From NCBI RefSeq assembly GCF_009299835.1, contig NZ_VKCZ01000020.1, forward strand, positions 802,019-866,018: DNA of 64,000 nucleotides, read 5' to 3'. The notes beneath the pieces were generated by a model. The model was not told where the DNA came from. It did no database searches and saw only the letters and a program-made list of their open reading frames with translations. A program made the position numbers and the translations under genes. Below are positions 42,001 through 49,900 of this stretch, piece after piece. Origin of the DNA: Microlunatus speluncae. Lineage in GTDB: Bacteria; Actinomycetota; Actinomycetes; Propionibacteriales; Propionibacteriaceae. The first letter of the stretch is position 1. Every line of letters starts with the position of its first letter.

Positions 42001-42390
42001 TCAGGCTGTGCTCACCATGAGGTAGACCCAGCCCAGGCTGGAAAGCGCGGACAGGCCCACCGCGATCCAACCGAACACGTAACCGACCTGAAGCGTCCCG
42101 CGATCGGGATATCCGGCCGGCTGGAAGTAAGCCGCGTAGTAATCGATCAACCGGAGCTGGTAGCGGTGCATGATCACCACGCCCAGGCCGAACAGCAGCC
42201 CGATCAGCGGCAGCCAGAAGATGACGGCGGCGATGATCCCCATGGCCATGGTGCCCGAGGCACTGATCATCCGAACGACGTGGCCGCGAAGGTACTCCCG
42301 CATCCACGGATCGGCCGGCGGCACGGGTGGTGGAGCATGCGGCCCGCGAGCCAGCGGTGGAGGCAGCGTGATCACGCCCGGCTGTGTCAT
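42001..42390 (-). CDS. Small three-helix membrane protein
   Basis: Protein of 129 residues. A proline-rich N-terminal stretch (about 1-30) precedes helices MAMGIIAAVIFWLPLIGLLFGLGVVIM (long, probably two segments) and VGYVFGWIAVGLSALSSLGWVYL. It resembles small actinobacterial membrane proteins of the DUF4870 kind in size and layout, but I cannot assign it surely. No partner is evident; it is convergent with the kinase gene. Confidence 0.55.
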   Translation of the reverse strand: MTQPGVITLPPPLARGPHAPPPVPPADPWMREYLRGHVVRMISASGTMAMGIIAAVIFWLPLIGLLFGLGVVIMHRYQLRLIDYYAAYFQPAGYPDRGTLQVGYVFGWIAVGLSALSSLGWVYLMVSTA

Positions 42391-42474
42391 GGCCCGCATT
42401 CTCACATGATCAGGGACCGGCCATCAGTGTCGAATGTCATCGGTGGTCGCTGCCGGGCTCGCATCCGCCACCGC

Positions 42475-42741
42475 TCAGCCGTTGGCCACTTGGGACACCC
42501 GACCCGGGGTCTCGACGGCCTGCTGGACGGCCGGGTCATCGATGCGATACTCGAAATCGGTGTGGACCTCGGCGTCGTCGGGCAGGTCGTCGGCGAGGAT
42601 GATCACCTCGCGGACGTACTCGCGGAGCCGGCGCAGGGTGGAGGCGAAGGTTGAGGCTCCCTAGAGTTCGGGCACGTCGGCGAGCCAGTCGTCACCCTCG
42701 CGGGTGACGATCACTCGGTAGGTCTTGATCACAGCAGCCAT
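42475..42741 (-). pseudogene. hicB-like antitoxin gene with internal stop
   Basis: From ATG 42741 the translation is IKTYRVIVTREGDDWLADVP, then EL, a TAG stop (42661-42663), then GASTFASTLRRLREYVREVI and onward to a TGA at 42475. The pattern is a HicB-type antitoxin of the partial RNase-H fold, where ELPGASTFA is usual, so the TAG sits at the conserved Pro. The start overlaps the end of the hicA relic (GGATGGCTGCTGTGA), as in working hicAB operons. Confidence 0.65.
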
Positions 42742-42959
42742 CCTCTCCCGAACGCGGCTTCCATCTGGCGCTGGATCGAGCGGAGGGTCCCGGTCGGGAT
42801 GTCCTTGCCAGCGTGGACCTGCACTGAAGTGAAGCAGATCGAGGTCCTCGGCTTACCGTCGTCGTCGAGTTCGGGCCGTCCATTCTCGTCGGTCACGGTG
42901 AAGCTGGCCTTATAGCGTGCGTGCGATCCTGTCTGTCGGACGAAATCGCCGCCGAGGCT
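42729..42959 (-). pseudogene. hicA-like toxin gene lacking its 5' end
   Basis: The frame begins directly after a TAG and reads SLGGDFVRQTGSHARYKASF, then later VQVHAGKDIPTGTLRSIQRQ, then MEAAFGRGWLL, the HicA mRNA-interferase fold with the catalytic His in GSHARY. The first helix and start codon are missing, so the toxin is probably not made. With the broken hicB it forms a decayed toxin-antitoxin pair beside the 3' tail repeat. Confidence 0.65.
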
Positions 42960-42968
42960 CTACACCCC

Positions 42969-43035
42969 GACCCGCCGCTGTCGAGCCGTCACAGCTGCTT
43001 CGACACGCCGACAGATCGGCCGCGGAGGTGACGGG
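42969..43035 (-). repeat. Dispersed 3'-tail repeat, copy 1
   Basis: This segment and 48750-48815 share CGCGGCCG, CGGCGTGTCG and TGTGACGGCTCGA in order. In each case the repeat forms the last codons, stop codon and following bases of a gene (RGRSVGVSKQL here, RGRSGGVSQPM there), although the two genes are otherwise unrelated. Confidence 0.55.
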
Positions 43036-44125
43036 TCGGCGGTAGCAGGGTGAGCAGGTTGTGGTCGGCGAGGATCTGGGAGCGGCGGACCGGTTGGCCG
43101 TCGTGGGCCAGGCTGCGCTCCATGGCCTCGAGTAGGGCGAGGGTCTCGATGGCTTCTGCCGGGCCGGGTCGGGGGTCGAGGCCCGAGTCGAGGCAGGTGG
43201 CGAAGTAGTCGAGGTAGTTCTGGTATTCGCCGGCGTGATGGCTGGTGCCTTCGAAGCGGAAGTAGTGCCCGGACAGGGCGGTGAAGTCGTGGCTGCGGGG
43301 ACCCTCGCCGGCGAAACGCGTGTGGTACGTCAGGCCGGGATAGTCGGCCCGGCTGCTGCCCTCGGTGCCGCGGATCAGGCAGCCGATGGACGGTTCGAGT
43401 CGTTGATCGATCCCGGGCAGGGTGTAGTTGCCGGACACGGTGGCGAGTTGGCCGGAGGGCGTACGCAGTACGAAGCGCAGCGAGTCGGGGCGGTCCAGGC
43501 CGGCTCGGAGGGTGTTCGGGCTGACGGTGCCGAAGCCGGTCACCTCGTCGACGTCGGGCAGATACCAGCGGACCAGGTCGACGGCGTGGATCAGGAAGTT
43601 CCACAGCCAGGAGAAGGTCGTGCCGGTGCTCCAGTCCCTGGACAGGAACCAGCGGGCGTCGGTGCTGTAGTGCGCGTCGACGGCGACGAGCTCGCCGTGC
43701 CGGCCGGCCTCGACATCGCGACGCTGGTTGATCATCGGCTCGAAGAACCGGGTGCTCTGACCGACCATCAGCCGCCCCGATGATCTTCGGGCCGCGTCGA
43801 GCAACCGGTCCGCGCCGATCAGCGAGTCGAGCAGCGGCTTGGTGCAGATCACGTGCTTGTCGGCCGCGAGGGCGCGCAGGCAGTGATCAAGATGGAGGTG
43901 ATCGGGGGTGTAGATCGCGATCGTGTCGATCTTCGGGTCGGCCAGCAGGTCGTCGTAGGCGGTGGTCCAGCGGTCCAGGCCGAACTCCTCGATCCGTTGC
44001 CGGCACAGGGTTTCGTCAAGATCGCAGACCGCGGCCACCTGCCACCGGGGGGACGACCGGGCCGCCGACAGGATGCTGCGCCCCTCGCCCAACCCGACCA
44101 CGCCGAGCCGACGCTTCGGCGGCAT
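42989..44125 (-). CDS. Gfo/Idh/MocA-family oxidoreductase
   Basis: Protein of 378 residues. N-terminal NAD(P)-binding fold: RRLGVVGLGEGRSILSAARS, AAVCDLDETLCR, TIAIYTPDHLHLDHCLRAL and the ICTKPL motif (Thr for the usual Glu before Lys-Pro). The C-terminal beta domain contains WSTGTTFSWLWNFLIHAVDLVRWYL, where the histidine is the typical catalytic residue. It probably oxidises or reduces a sugar or inositol derivative. Its start overlaps the stop of the solute-binding lipoprotein gene (TGATG), so both are translated together. The last 16 residues come from the dispersed tail repeat. Confidence 0.87.
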   Translation of the reverse strand: MPPKRRLGVVGLGEGRSILSAARSSPRWQVAAVCDLDETLCRQRIEEFGLDRWTTAYDDLLADPKIDTIAIYTPDHLHLDHCLRALAADKHVICTKPLLDSLIGADRLLDAARRSSGRLMVGQSTRFFEPMINQRRDVEAGRHGELVAVDAHYSTDARWFLSRDWSTGTTFSWLWNFLIHAVDLVRWYLPDVDEVTGFGTVSPNTLRAGLDRPDSLRFVLRTPSGQLATVSGNYTLPGIDQRLEPSIGCLIRGTEGSSRADYPGLTYHTRFAGEGPRSHDFTALSGHYFRFEGTSHHAGEYQNYLDYFATCLDSGLDPRPGPAEAIETLALLEAMERSLAHDGQPVRRSQILADHNLLTLLPPTRHLRGRSVGVSKQL

Positions 44126-45867
44126 CACTGCGGCCGGTTGTCGTAGGCCCGCTGGTAGAGCTCGAGGTACGCGCCGACGCCGATCGCGTCGAACGAGGCG
44201 ACGTAGTCGTCCCAGGCCCGGTCGTCGTTGATGTCGGTCTCGCCGATCGCGAACGCTGCCATCGCACTGCGCACCCGGTTGTAGATCGTGGCCGCCGTGT
44301 CGGCCTTCGTCACGGCGTCGCTGTCGCCGAAGATCAACGGCGGGACCTGCATCGTCTCCGGCTCCGCGAACTGTTCGTAGGACTGCGCGGAGCGATACAG
44401 CTCGGCTTCGAAGTTCGGGTTGGAGGCGTTGATCTGGATCCCGAGCCGGGCGTCGTTGGAGTTGTACATCGCCCCGTACTGACTCCAGGACGTGCCGACC
44501 GGCGGCGGGAACGCCTTCAACTGATACAGCGCCTGCTTGTCGTTGATCCCCTTGGTGCCCTTCGCCGACCAGTCCCAGTTCTCACCCTGGTTGCCGGCGA
44601 CGTGATGTTGGAACGCCTCCAGCTCCATCTGCGCGTCGGCCCACTGGATCATGATCTCCGGCTGCTTGCAGGCCGAGGTGATCAAGAACGGCGACGTCTT
44701 GTAGCCGAAGTGATCCCAGCGCGCATACTGGACGCCGGCCGGGCCGCGCAGCGGCGGCACCGCCACATAGTCCTTCCACAACGCGTCCGGCTGATAGGCG
44801 ATGTCGGCGAAGGAGCCCCAGTAGTAGGCGCGGACGAAGCCCAGCCGGCCCTGGTTGCCGGCCTGGAGCAAGGCGGCCTCGGTCATCGTGAACGCATCCC
44901 GGCCGAGTGTCCCGTCGTCGTGCAGGGTCCGCAGGAACCGCAGCGCCTCCCGCCATTCCGGCTTGGTCGCGACCAGCTCGACCCGGCCGTCGGCCAGCGC
45001 CAGCCAGCCGCCGTTGACGTCGCCGCCCGGGTTGTAGAGGAAGGCATTCATGATGAAGTTGTCGATCGGACTGTCCACCCCCGCGGCGAACGGGATCACG
45101 TTGCCCCGCGGCGTCGGATCCTTCTCCTTCAACAGCAGCAGGACTTCGCGCAGTTCCTCGGTCGTGGTCGGCATCGTGGCGCCGATCTGATCAAGGTAGC
45201 GGGAGTTGATCCAGGCCCGACCGGGACTGGACCTGCAGTGGTAACAGTCGTTGATGCCGGCGAACTGATAGATCTTTCCGTCGGCCGCCCGGGTCAGCGC
45301 CTGGTGCCCGGGATAGTCCGCCCGCAGCTGTCGCTGATGCGGTGCGTACACGTCGATGTAGTCGTCCAGCGCGACGAACAGCCCCTGCTGACCGTAGACC
45401 GACACTTGATCATTCGAGAACGGCAGGCCGAGGAAGGCGTCGGGAAGATCACCGGCTGACAGCATCGCGTTGACCTTGGTCAGGTCGGGCGATCCGTCGG
45501 TCGCGGTGGAGAGCACGGATTCGAACCGAACCTTGACCCCGGTGCGCTCCTCGAACCAGGTCGTCATGTCGTTCTTGTTCCAGTCGCCGACCACCTGCGC
45601 GTCCTGCGGCACGACCACCCGGAACTCGGTGCTGCCGTCGCCGAACGGTTCGATCTTGGAGGCCCGGGCTCCGACGTAGCCGTCGGGATAGTTGACCCCC
45701 GGCGTCGCCGGCCCGAATTCCTTGATCGGCACGTTCTCCAGAGACTTCGGCGCGTCGCCGCCGCCGCCACCGTCCGCACCGGTGCAGCCGGCCAGCCACC
45801 CGGTCGCGGCCAGCGCCGCCGTCGCGGTCCCGGCACCGAGCAGTGATCGTCGTCTGATCGGGGTCAT
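44125..45867 (-). CDS. Extracellular solute-binding lipoprotein (carbohydrate ABC type)
   Basis: Protein of 580 residues with a Tat/lipoprotein signal (RRRSLLGAGTATAALAATGW, lipobox LAGC, Cys28) and a glycine-rich spacer. The mature part has the family-1-like binding fold of the long LplA/aldouronate type: TTWFEERTGVKVRFE, LTKVNAMLSAGDLPDAFLGL, YGQQGLFVALDDYID and ADGKIYQFAGIND. It should bind an oligosaccharide or glycoside. No permease or ATPase is present, so transport would need partners elsewhere. It is coupled to the Gfo/Idh oxidoreductase and divergent from an AraC regulator, a typical sugar-use arrangement. Confidence 0.87.
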   Translation of the reverse strand: MTPIRRRSLLGAGTATAALAATGWLAGCTGADGGGGGDAPKSLENVPIKEFGPATPGVNYPDGYVGARASKIEPFGDGSTEFRVVVPQDAQVVGDWNKNDMTTWFEERTGVKVRFESVLSTATDGSPDLTKVNAMLSAGDLPDAFLGLPFSNDQVSVYGQQGLFVALDDYIDVYAPHQRQLRADYPGHQALTRAADGKIYQFAGINDCYHCRSSPGRAWINSRYLDQIGATMPTTTEELREVLLLLKEKDPTPRGNVIPFAAGVDSPIDNFIMNAFLYNPGGDVNGGWLALADGRVELVATKPEWREALRFLRTLHDDGTLGRDAFTMTEAALLQAGNQGRLGFVRAYYWGSFADIAYQPDALWKDYVAVPPLRGPAGVQYARWDHFGYKTSPFLITSACKQPEIMIQWADAQMELEAFQHHVAGNQGENWDWSAKGTKGINDKQALYQLKAFPPPVGTSWSQYGAMYNSNDARLGIQINASNPNFEAELYRSAQSYEQFAEPETMQVPPLIFGDSDAVTKADTAATIYNRVRSAMAAFAIGETDINDDRAWDDYVASFDAIGVGAYLELYQRAYDNRPQ

Positions 45868-45957
45868 GGCGTGACGATAGGCGCGTTCGGCGGAAGGTTC
45901 CTCCGGTCTTGCCCGGCAGACTTCCGGTATCCTCAGGTCGAACGACGGAGGTGCCAG

Positions 45958-46803
45958 GTGACGATCACCGAACCCGCCACGTACGGCCTGGCCTGTCAGA
46001 ATCTCCGGTCGCCGGCGATGGCGCAGGCCCACCAGCACAACGACATCGAGCTGAACTACGCCGGCGAACCGCTGCAGTACCTGATCGGGGGGCGCCCACT
46101 GACGTTGCGGGCGGGCCTGGCAGCGGTCTTCTGGGCCGCGCAGCCACACCAGTTGCTGGTCCGGGGGGAGCGGGTGCAGATGACCTGGCTGACGGTGCCG
46201 CTGGCCCAGTTCCTCACCTGGCCGATGGCGGCGGAGAACGTCCGGCGGCTGCTCGACGGCGAGGTGATCATCGGTGCCCGCGACGTCAGCGCCCTCTACT
46301 CCGCCGGGCATCTGCGGCAGTGGGAAGTTGATCTTGCCGCTCCCGATGCTGCCCGGCGGGAACTGGTGGCGCTCGAGTTGCGGGCCTTCATCACCCGCGT
46401 CCTGCAGTCTCCGCCCGCCACTCCCGACGGTGCCGGCCCGGCCGCCCGGTCCGTCTTCTCCCAGGCTGCCGAGATGGCGCACTTCATCGCCCTGCACTGC
46501 CATGAACCGCTGCGGGTCAAGGACATCGCCGACGCCATCCACGTCCATCCGCACCATGCCATGGGGATCTTCAAGCAAGCCCTGGGCCGGACCATCAACA
46601 GCTATCTCACCAGCTCCCGGATCGCCTTGGCGCAAAGGATTCTGCTGACCACCGACGCCTCGGTCGCCGAGGTCGGGCACCGTTCGGGCTTCGGCTCCCT
46701 GTCCCGCTTCTACGAGGCCTTCACCGCCCACTGCGACGTGCCGCCGTCGGCCTATCGCCGCCGCCACGCGCCACCGCTGCCGGCCGGCCAACGGCACCGG
46801 TAG
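45958..46803 (+). CDS. AraC-family transcriptional regulator
   Basis: Protein of 281 residues. The N-terminal cupin-like sensor has AHQHNDIELNYAGEPLQYLIGG and FWAAQPHQLLV, as in sugar-responsive AraC proteins. The C-terminal double HTH is VKDIADAIHVHPHHAMGIFKQ, then ALGRTINSYLTSSRIALAQRILLTTDASVAEVGHRSGFGSLSRF. GTG 45958 has ACGGAGG six nt upstream, which decides the start over GTG 45871. It is divergent from the solute-binding lipoprotein gene by 90 bp and very probably controls it. Confidence 0.88.
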   Translation: MTITEPATYGLACQNLRSPAMAQAHQHNDIELNYAGEPLQYLIGGRPLTLRAGLAAVFWAAQPHQLLVRGERVQMTWLTVPLAQFLTWPMAAENVRRLLDGEVIIGARDVSALYSAGHLRQWEVDLAAPDAARRELVALELRAFITRVLQSPPATPDGAGPAARSVFSQAAEMAHFIALHCHEPLRVKDIADAIHVHPHHAMGIFKQALGRTINSYLTSSRIALAQRILLTTDASVAEVGHRSGFGSLSRFYEAFTAHCDVPPSAYRRRHAPPLPAGQRHR

Positions 46804-46941
46804 ATCACGATCGGCAATGAGGCCATCACTCTCCGGGTCGGTCGGAGTCGTGTCGGCTGGGCTGCTTGATCAATACCGTGGTGGGTCCGGGCCGTTTCGA
46901 GCGGCGGTGCCGAGGCACCACGAAAGGCGGAGGGTCAACCG

Positions 46942-47835
46942 ATGTTCGACACGTCGGCCTTGCGGGAGCCGGTGGACGAGGCCGAGGTGCGGGCCTTCCG
47001 GAAGGAGACGCTGGCAACCGGGGATCCGGACTGGAGTCCTCAGGTCCCCCTGCGTTCGGTCCTGGGCTGGCTCGCCTCCCTCGTCATCCTGCCGGTGGTC
47101 GGGGCATCGATCCTGATCAACATCGCACACGCCCCGTCGTCCTGGCACCCGTTCATCTGGGGCATCTTCATCCTGATCGTGATCGCCGACGGCGTCTATC
47201 TGTTCCGCCGGGACTTCGGTCGCAGCCGGTGGCGTGATCATCTGCGGTGCGTACGGTTCGCGGCGGCCAACGAGCTGTCGTACGCGCCGCGGACCGTCGT
47301 TGCGACCCATCCGGGGTTCATCTTCCGGGCCGGCAGTGAGCAGGAGACGGTGCTGCGGATGTGGTCGGAGACGGGTCCGATCACCGACTGTGGTGTCCAC
47401 CGCTATGTCACCGGGTGGGGCCGGAACCGACAGCAGCACGAATGGCAGTACGCGGCGATCCGGTTGCCCGGGGCGCTGCCGTACCTGATGTTGGACGCCA
47501 AGGCCAACAACACCTTCGCCGGCGACCTGTCCGAGCGGTTCGTGCCGGGCTTCAAGCAGTCGCTCGGTGGGGACCTGGACCAGCATTTCGATCTCTACTG
47601 CGCACCGGAGCACCGGGTCGACGCCTTCTACATCGTCACGCCCGACCTGATGGCGCACCTCATTGATCATGCCGCGCACTTCGATGTCGAGCTCGTGGGC
47701 CGCTGGATGTTCCTCTACACCAGATTCGGCCTGTCGGTCTCGGATCCGGAGACCTGGGTGCGGCTGGGTGCGATCGAACAGACGGTCGCCAGGCTGGTCC
47801 GCCGCCGGGCCGAGGCCTATCGAGATCTCCGATAG
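46942..47835 (+). CDS. Membrane-anchored protein, function unknown
   Basis: Protein of 297 residues. Two membrane helices near residues 35-55 (LGWLASLVILPVVGASILIN) and 65-83 (FIWGIFILIVIADGVYLF), then a long cytosolic or extracytosolic domain with beta-rich sequence (FIFRAGSEQETVLRMW, HEWQYAAIRLPGALPYLMLD, LDQHFDLYCAPEHRVDAFYI). I recall similar actinobacterial hypothetical proteins ending with a VELVGRWMFLY segment but no function. CGAAAGGCGGAGGG lies upstream of the ATG. It is convergent with vanY and not obviously part of the van regulon. Confidence 0.6.
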   Translation: MFDTSALREPVDEAEVRAFRKETLATGDPDWSPQVPLRSVLGWLASLVILPVVGASILINIAHAPSSWHPFIWGIFILIVIADGVYLFRRDFGRSRWRDHLRCVRFAAANELSYAPRTVVATHPGFIFRAGSEQETVLRMWSETGPITDCGVHRYVTGWGRNRQQHEWQYAAIRLPGALPYLMLDAKANNTFAGDLSERFVPGFKQSLGGDLDQHFDLYCAPEHRVDAFYIVTPDLMAHLIDHAAHFDVELVGRWMFLYTRFGLSVSDPETWVRLGAIEQTVARLVRRRAEAYRDLR

Positions 47836-47864
47836 CCGAGCCCCTCGGAATCGGCGGTGATCAC

Positions 47865-48545
47865 CTACTGCAACCGGGGGTCCTGGGTCGGGTCGGCGTA
47901 ACGGTCCGGGCAGCCCTGATCATCCGCCTTGGGCCGCAACTCGTAGTGCCACGGCTCGTTGTCGTAGATCTGGCACAGCCCGTAGTCGGCGCCGTGTTGG
48001 GACAGCCACTTCGTCGCCTCGGTGGGCCCGAGGTCGATCGCGTCACCCGATACGTGCAACGACTTCTCGGGGGAGGCGACCCAACGGAGGGCCTCCTTCT
48101 TCGAGCCGTACTTCTTGATCGCCTCGCGCAACAGTTGATCTTGGTATTCGGCCGAGCGCCAGCCGCTGTTGACGAAGATCTCCACCCCGTCGTCCGCGGC
48201 GTCGGTCGCTGCCCGGCGGAGGGCGGCCAGCAGGTCTTGATCAAGCTTGGCCACGCCCGGCACGTCGTCGTCGAACACCGTCACGCCGTCCGGGACGGCG
48301 CCGGCCGCCTCGCCGTGCCGGCGCTTCGCGGGGGTCTCGGTGGGCGAGGCCTTGGGGGAGGACGACGCCTTCGGCGGAGCGGGCGGGGCAGCCGAGGAGC
48401 GTGATCCGGCCGGCCCCGTGGCCGCCTCGGGAGACGATCCGGTCGCCGGAGCCTGGCAACCGGCGGCACCGGCAACGACGGCGATGATCACCGCCCCGGC
48501 CAGCAACGATCGGACCCGTGATGTTGCGCATTCCCTCGAGGACAT
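47865..48545 (-). CDS. vanY: VanY-like M15 D,D-carboxypeptidase, lipoprotein
   Basis: Protein of 226 residues. The signal (RSLLAGAVIIAVVAGAAGC) ends in a lipobox with Cys30, so the enzyme is anchored outside the membrane; a Pro/Ser/Ala linker (30-80) spans to the M15 domain. That domain has VFVNSGWRS-like VEIFVNSGWRSAEYQ, the zinc motif SLHVSGDAIDLG (His and Asp) and NEPWHYEL (Glu and His). It should remove terminal D-Ala from pentapeptide stems. ATG 48545 lies 24 nt from the first base of a VanR-type promoter element, the same distance as vanH and the second vanY, which supports the start. Confidence 0.85.
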   Translation of the reverse strand: MSSRECATSRVRSLLAGAVIIAVVAGAAGCQAPATGSSPEAATGPAGSRSSAAPPAPPKASSSPKASPTETPAKRRHGEAAGAVPDGVTVFDDDVPGVAKLDQDLLAALRRAATDAADDGVEIFVNSGWRSAEYQDQLLREAIKKYGSKKEALRWVASPEKSLHVSGDAIDLGPTEATKWLSQHGADYGLCQIYDNEPWHYELRPKADDQGCPDRYADPTQDPRLQ

Positions 48546-48568
48546 GCCTCCAGTCAAGACAGTGCGAC

Positions 48569-48610
48569 GTTGCCGGCCCGTATGCGGATTTCGATATGCC
48601 GACGATATGG
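48569..48610 (-). promoter_or_regulatory. VanR-type promoter element 1 (vanY lipoprotein gene)
   Basis: On the minus strand two half-sites ending in CATATCG are spaced 11 bp (CCATATCGT then CGGCATATCGA), followed by CATACG, a candidate -10, and GGCAAC. The GTTG edge at 48569 is 24 nt from the vanY ATG. The following leader CTTGACTGGAGGCATG also resembles the other copies. Eleven-bp direct repeats are typical binding sites of OmpR-family regulators such as VanR. Confidence 0.75.
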
Positions 48611-48666
48611 TCCGGCACCCTGATTCGCGGTGTCGGGGTGACTCCCTGGAATTCGACCGGCAGTCA

Positions 48667-48689
48667 CCGACGCATCCGCGAAGCGTCGG
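48667..48689. terminator. Hairpin after murG2
   Basis: CCGACGC and GCGTCGG are 7-bp perfect arms around a 9-nt loop, 75 bp beyond the murG2 stop. No T-run follows, as is common in high-GC genomes; a terminator role is plausible only. Confidence 0.35.
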
Positions 48690-48749
48690 CGTGTCGTCGG
48701 TCTGCTGCCGACTGGTGGTCGGATTTCAGGGCGGACCGGGTCTCTCGCC

Positions 48750-48815
48750 TCTCGATCGAGCCGTCACATCGGCTGCGACACGCCGCCAGAACGGCCGCGG
48801 GACTGACGGGTCGAC
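48750..48815 (-). repeat. Dispersed 3'-tail repeat, copy 2
   Basis: Partner of 42969-43035, covering the last codons and stop of murG2 and some bases beyond. See the first copy for the shared blocks. Confidence 0.55.
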
Positions 48816-49900
48816 GAGATGGTGGTGAGGATGTGGCGGGCCAGGACGACGTCGGCGTCGGGGGCACCGGCGGCGGAAGCGTTGGCCGACATCGCCGCGA
48901 GCCGCTCGGGATCGGCGAGGACCGGGATCACGTTGCTCTCGATCCAGGCCGGGGTGATGTCGGCGTTGTCGACCAGCAGGGCGCCGCCGGCCGCGACGAC
49001 CGGCACGGCGTTCAGCCGCTGCTCCCCGCCGCGCAACGGCAACGGGACGTAGGCCGCGGGCAGGCCGACGGCGGCCAGCTCGGCACAGGTCATCGCGCCC
49101 GAGCGGCAGATCACGAAGTCGGCGGCGGCGTAGGCGTACTGCATCTCGTCGACGTAGCGGACGACGACGTAGGGCGGGTCGGCGGGATCACCGGCCGGCA
49201 CCTCGACCTCGTGCTGCGGTCCGGTGACGTGCAGCACCTGGACCCCGGCCGCCCGCAGTGCCGGAGCCGCGCCGGACACGGCGGCGTTGATCGCCCCGGC
49301 GCCCTGCGAACCGCCGGTGACCAGCAGCACCAGCCCGTCGGGACGCAGGCCGAACCGCTGCCGGGCGGCGGCCCGGAGGGCGGCGCGGTCGAGGCCGGTG
49401 ATCGCCGGCCGGAGCGGGATCCCGATCGCGGTGGCGTGGGCCAGCCGGACACCGGGGGCGGCGGTGAACACGTGCCGGGTCAGCCGGGCCGCGAGCCGGT
49501 TGGCCACGCCGGGCCGGGCGTTCGCCTCGTGCACGACGATCGGCAGGCCCCGCCGGCGGGCGGCGAGATAGGCCGACACGGCGACGTAGCCGCCGAAACC
49601 GACCACGGCTTCGGCCCGGACCCGGTCGAGCACCGCTCCGGTCGCCCGGACCGACTCGCGCAGCCGGCCCGGCGTCCGGAGCAGCTCCCGGTTCAGGGTG
49701 CGCGGCAGCGGCACCGGCGGGATCAGCTCGAGCGGGTAGCCGCGGGCCGGGATCAGCGTCGTGTCCAGGCCGCGAACGGTGCCGAGGGCGGTGACCTCGG
49801 CCGTCGGTTCCAAGCGGCGCAGCGCGTCGGCGAGGTTCATCGCGGGCTCGATGTGCCCGGCCGAATGGCCGCCGGCCACCACGACCCGCGGCGCCGTCAC
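48764..49900 (-). CDS. MurG-like lipid II synthase paralogue in the van operon
   Basis: Protein of 378 residues, GT28 family, GT-B fold. N-terminal: VVVAGGHSAGHIEPAMNLADAL (GGHSAGH for the usual GGTAGH) and VGFGGYVAVSAYLAARRRGLPIVVHEANARPGVANRL. C-terminal donor domain: LLVTGGSQGAGAINAAV, YVDEMQYAYAAADFVICRSGAMTCAELAAVGLPAAYVPLP and QRLNAVPVVAAGGALLVDN. It should add GlcNAc to lipid I. Housekeeping murG lies in the dcw cluster, so this looks like a dedicated copy for precursors ending in D-Lac (inference). GTG 49900 overlaps the GNAT stop (GTGA). Confidence 0.85.
   Translation of the reverse strand: MTAPRVVVAGGHSAGHIEPAMNLADALRRLEPTAEVTALGTVRGLDTTLIPARGYPLELIPPVPLPRTLNRELLRTPGRLRESVRATGAVLDRVRAEAVVGFGGYVAVSAYLAARRRGLPIVVHEANARPGVANRLAARLTRHVFTAAPGVRLAHATAIGIPLRPAITGLDRAALRAAARQRFGLRPDGLVLLVTGGSQGAGAINAAVSGAAPALRAAGVQVLHVTGPQHEVEVPAGDPADPPYVVVRYVDEMQYAYAAADFVICRSGAMTCAELAAVGLPAAYVPLPLRGGEQRLNAVPVVAAGGALLVDNADITPAWIESNVIPVLADPERLAAMSANASAAGAPDADVVLARHILTTISSTRQSRGRSGGVSQPM

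Noticed and set aside
46942..47835. The membrane protein before vanY as VanJ, VanZ or VanW
   Set aside because: Two N-terminal helices and a long soluble domain do not fit the helix layout of VanZ or the phosphatase-like VanJ, and no VanR element precedes it.
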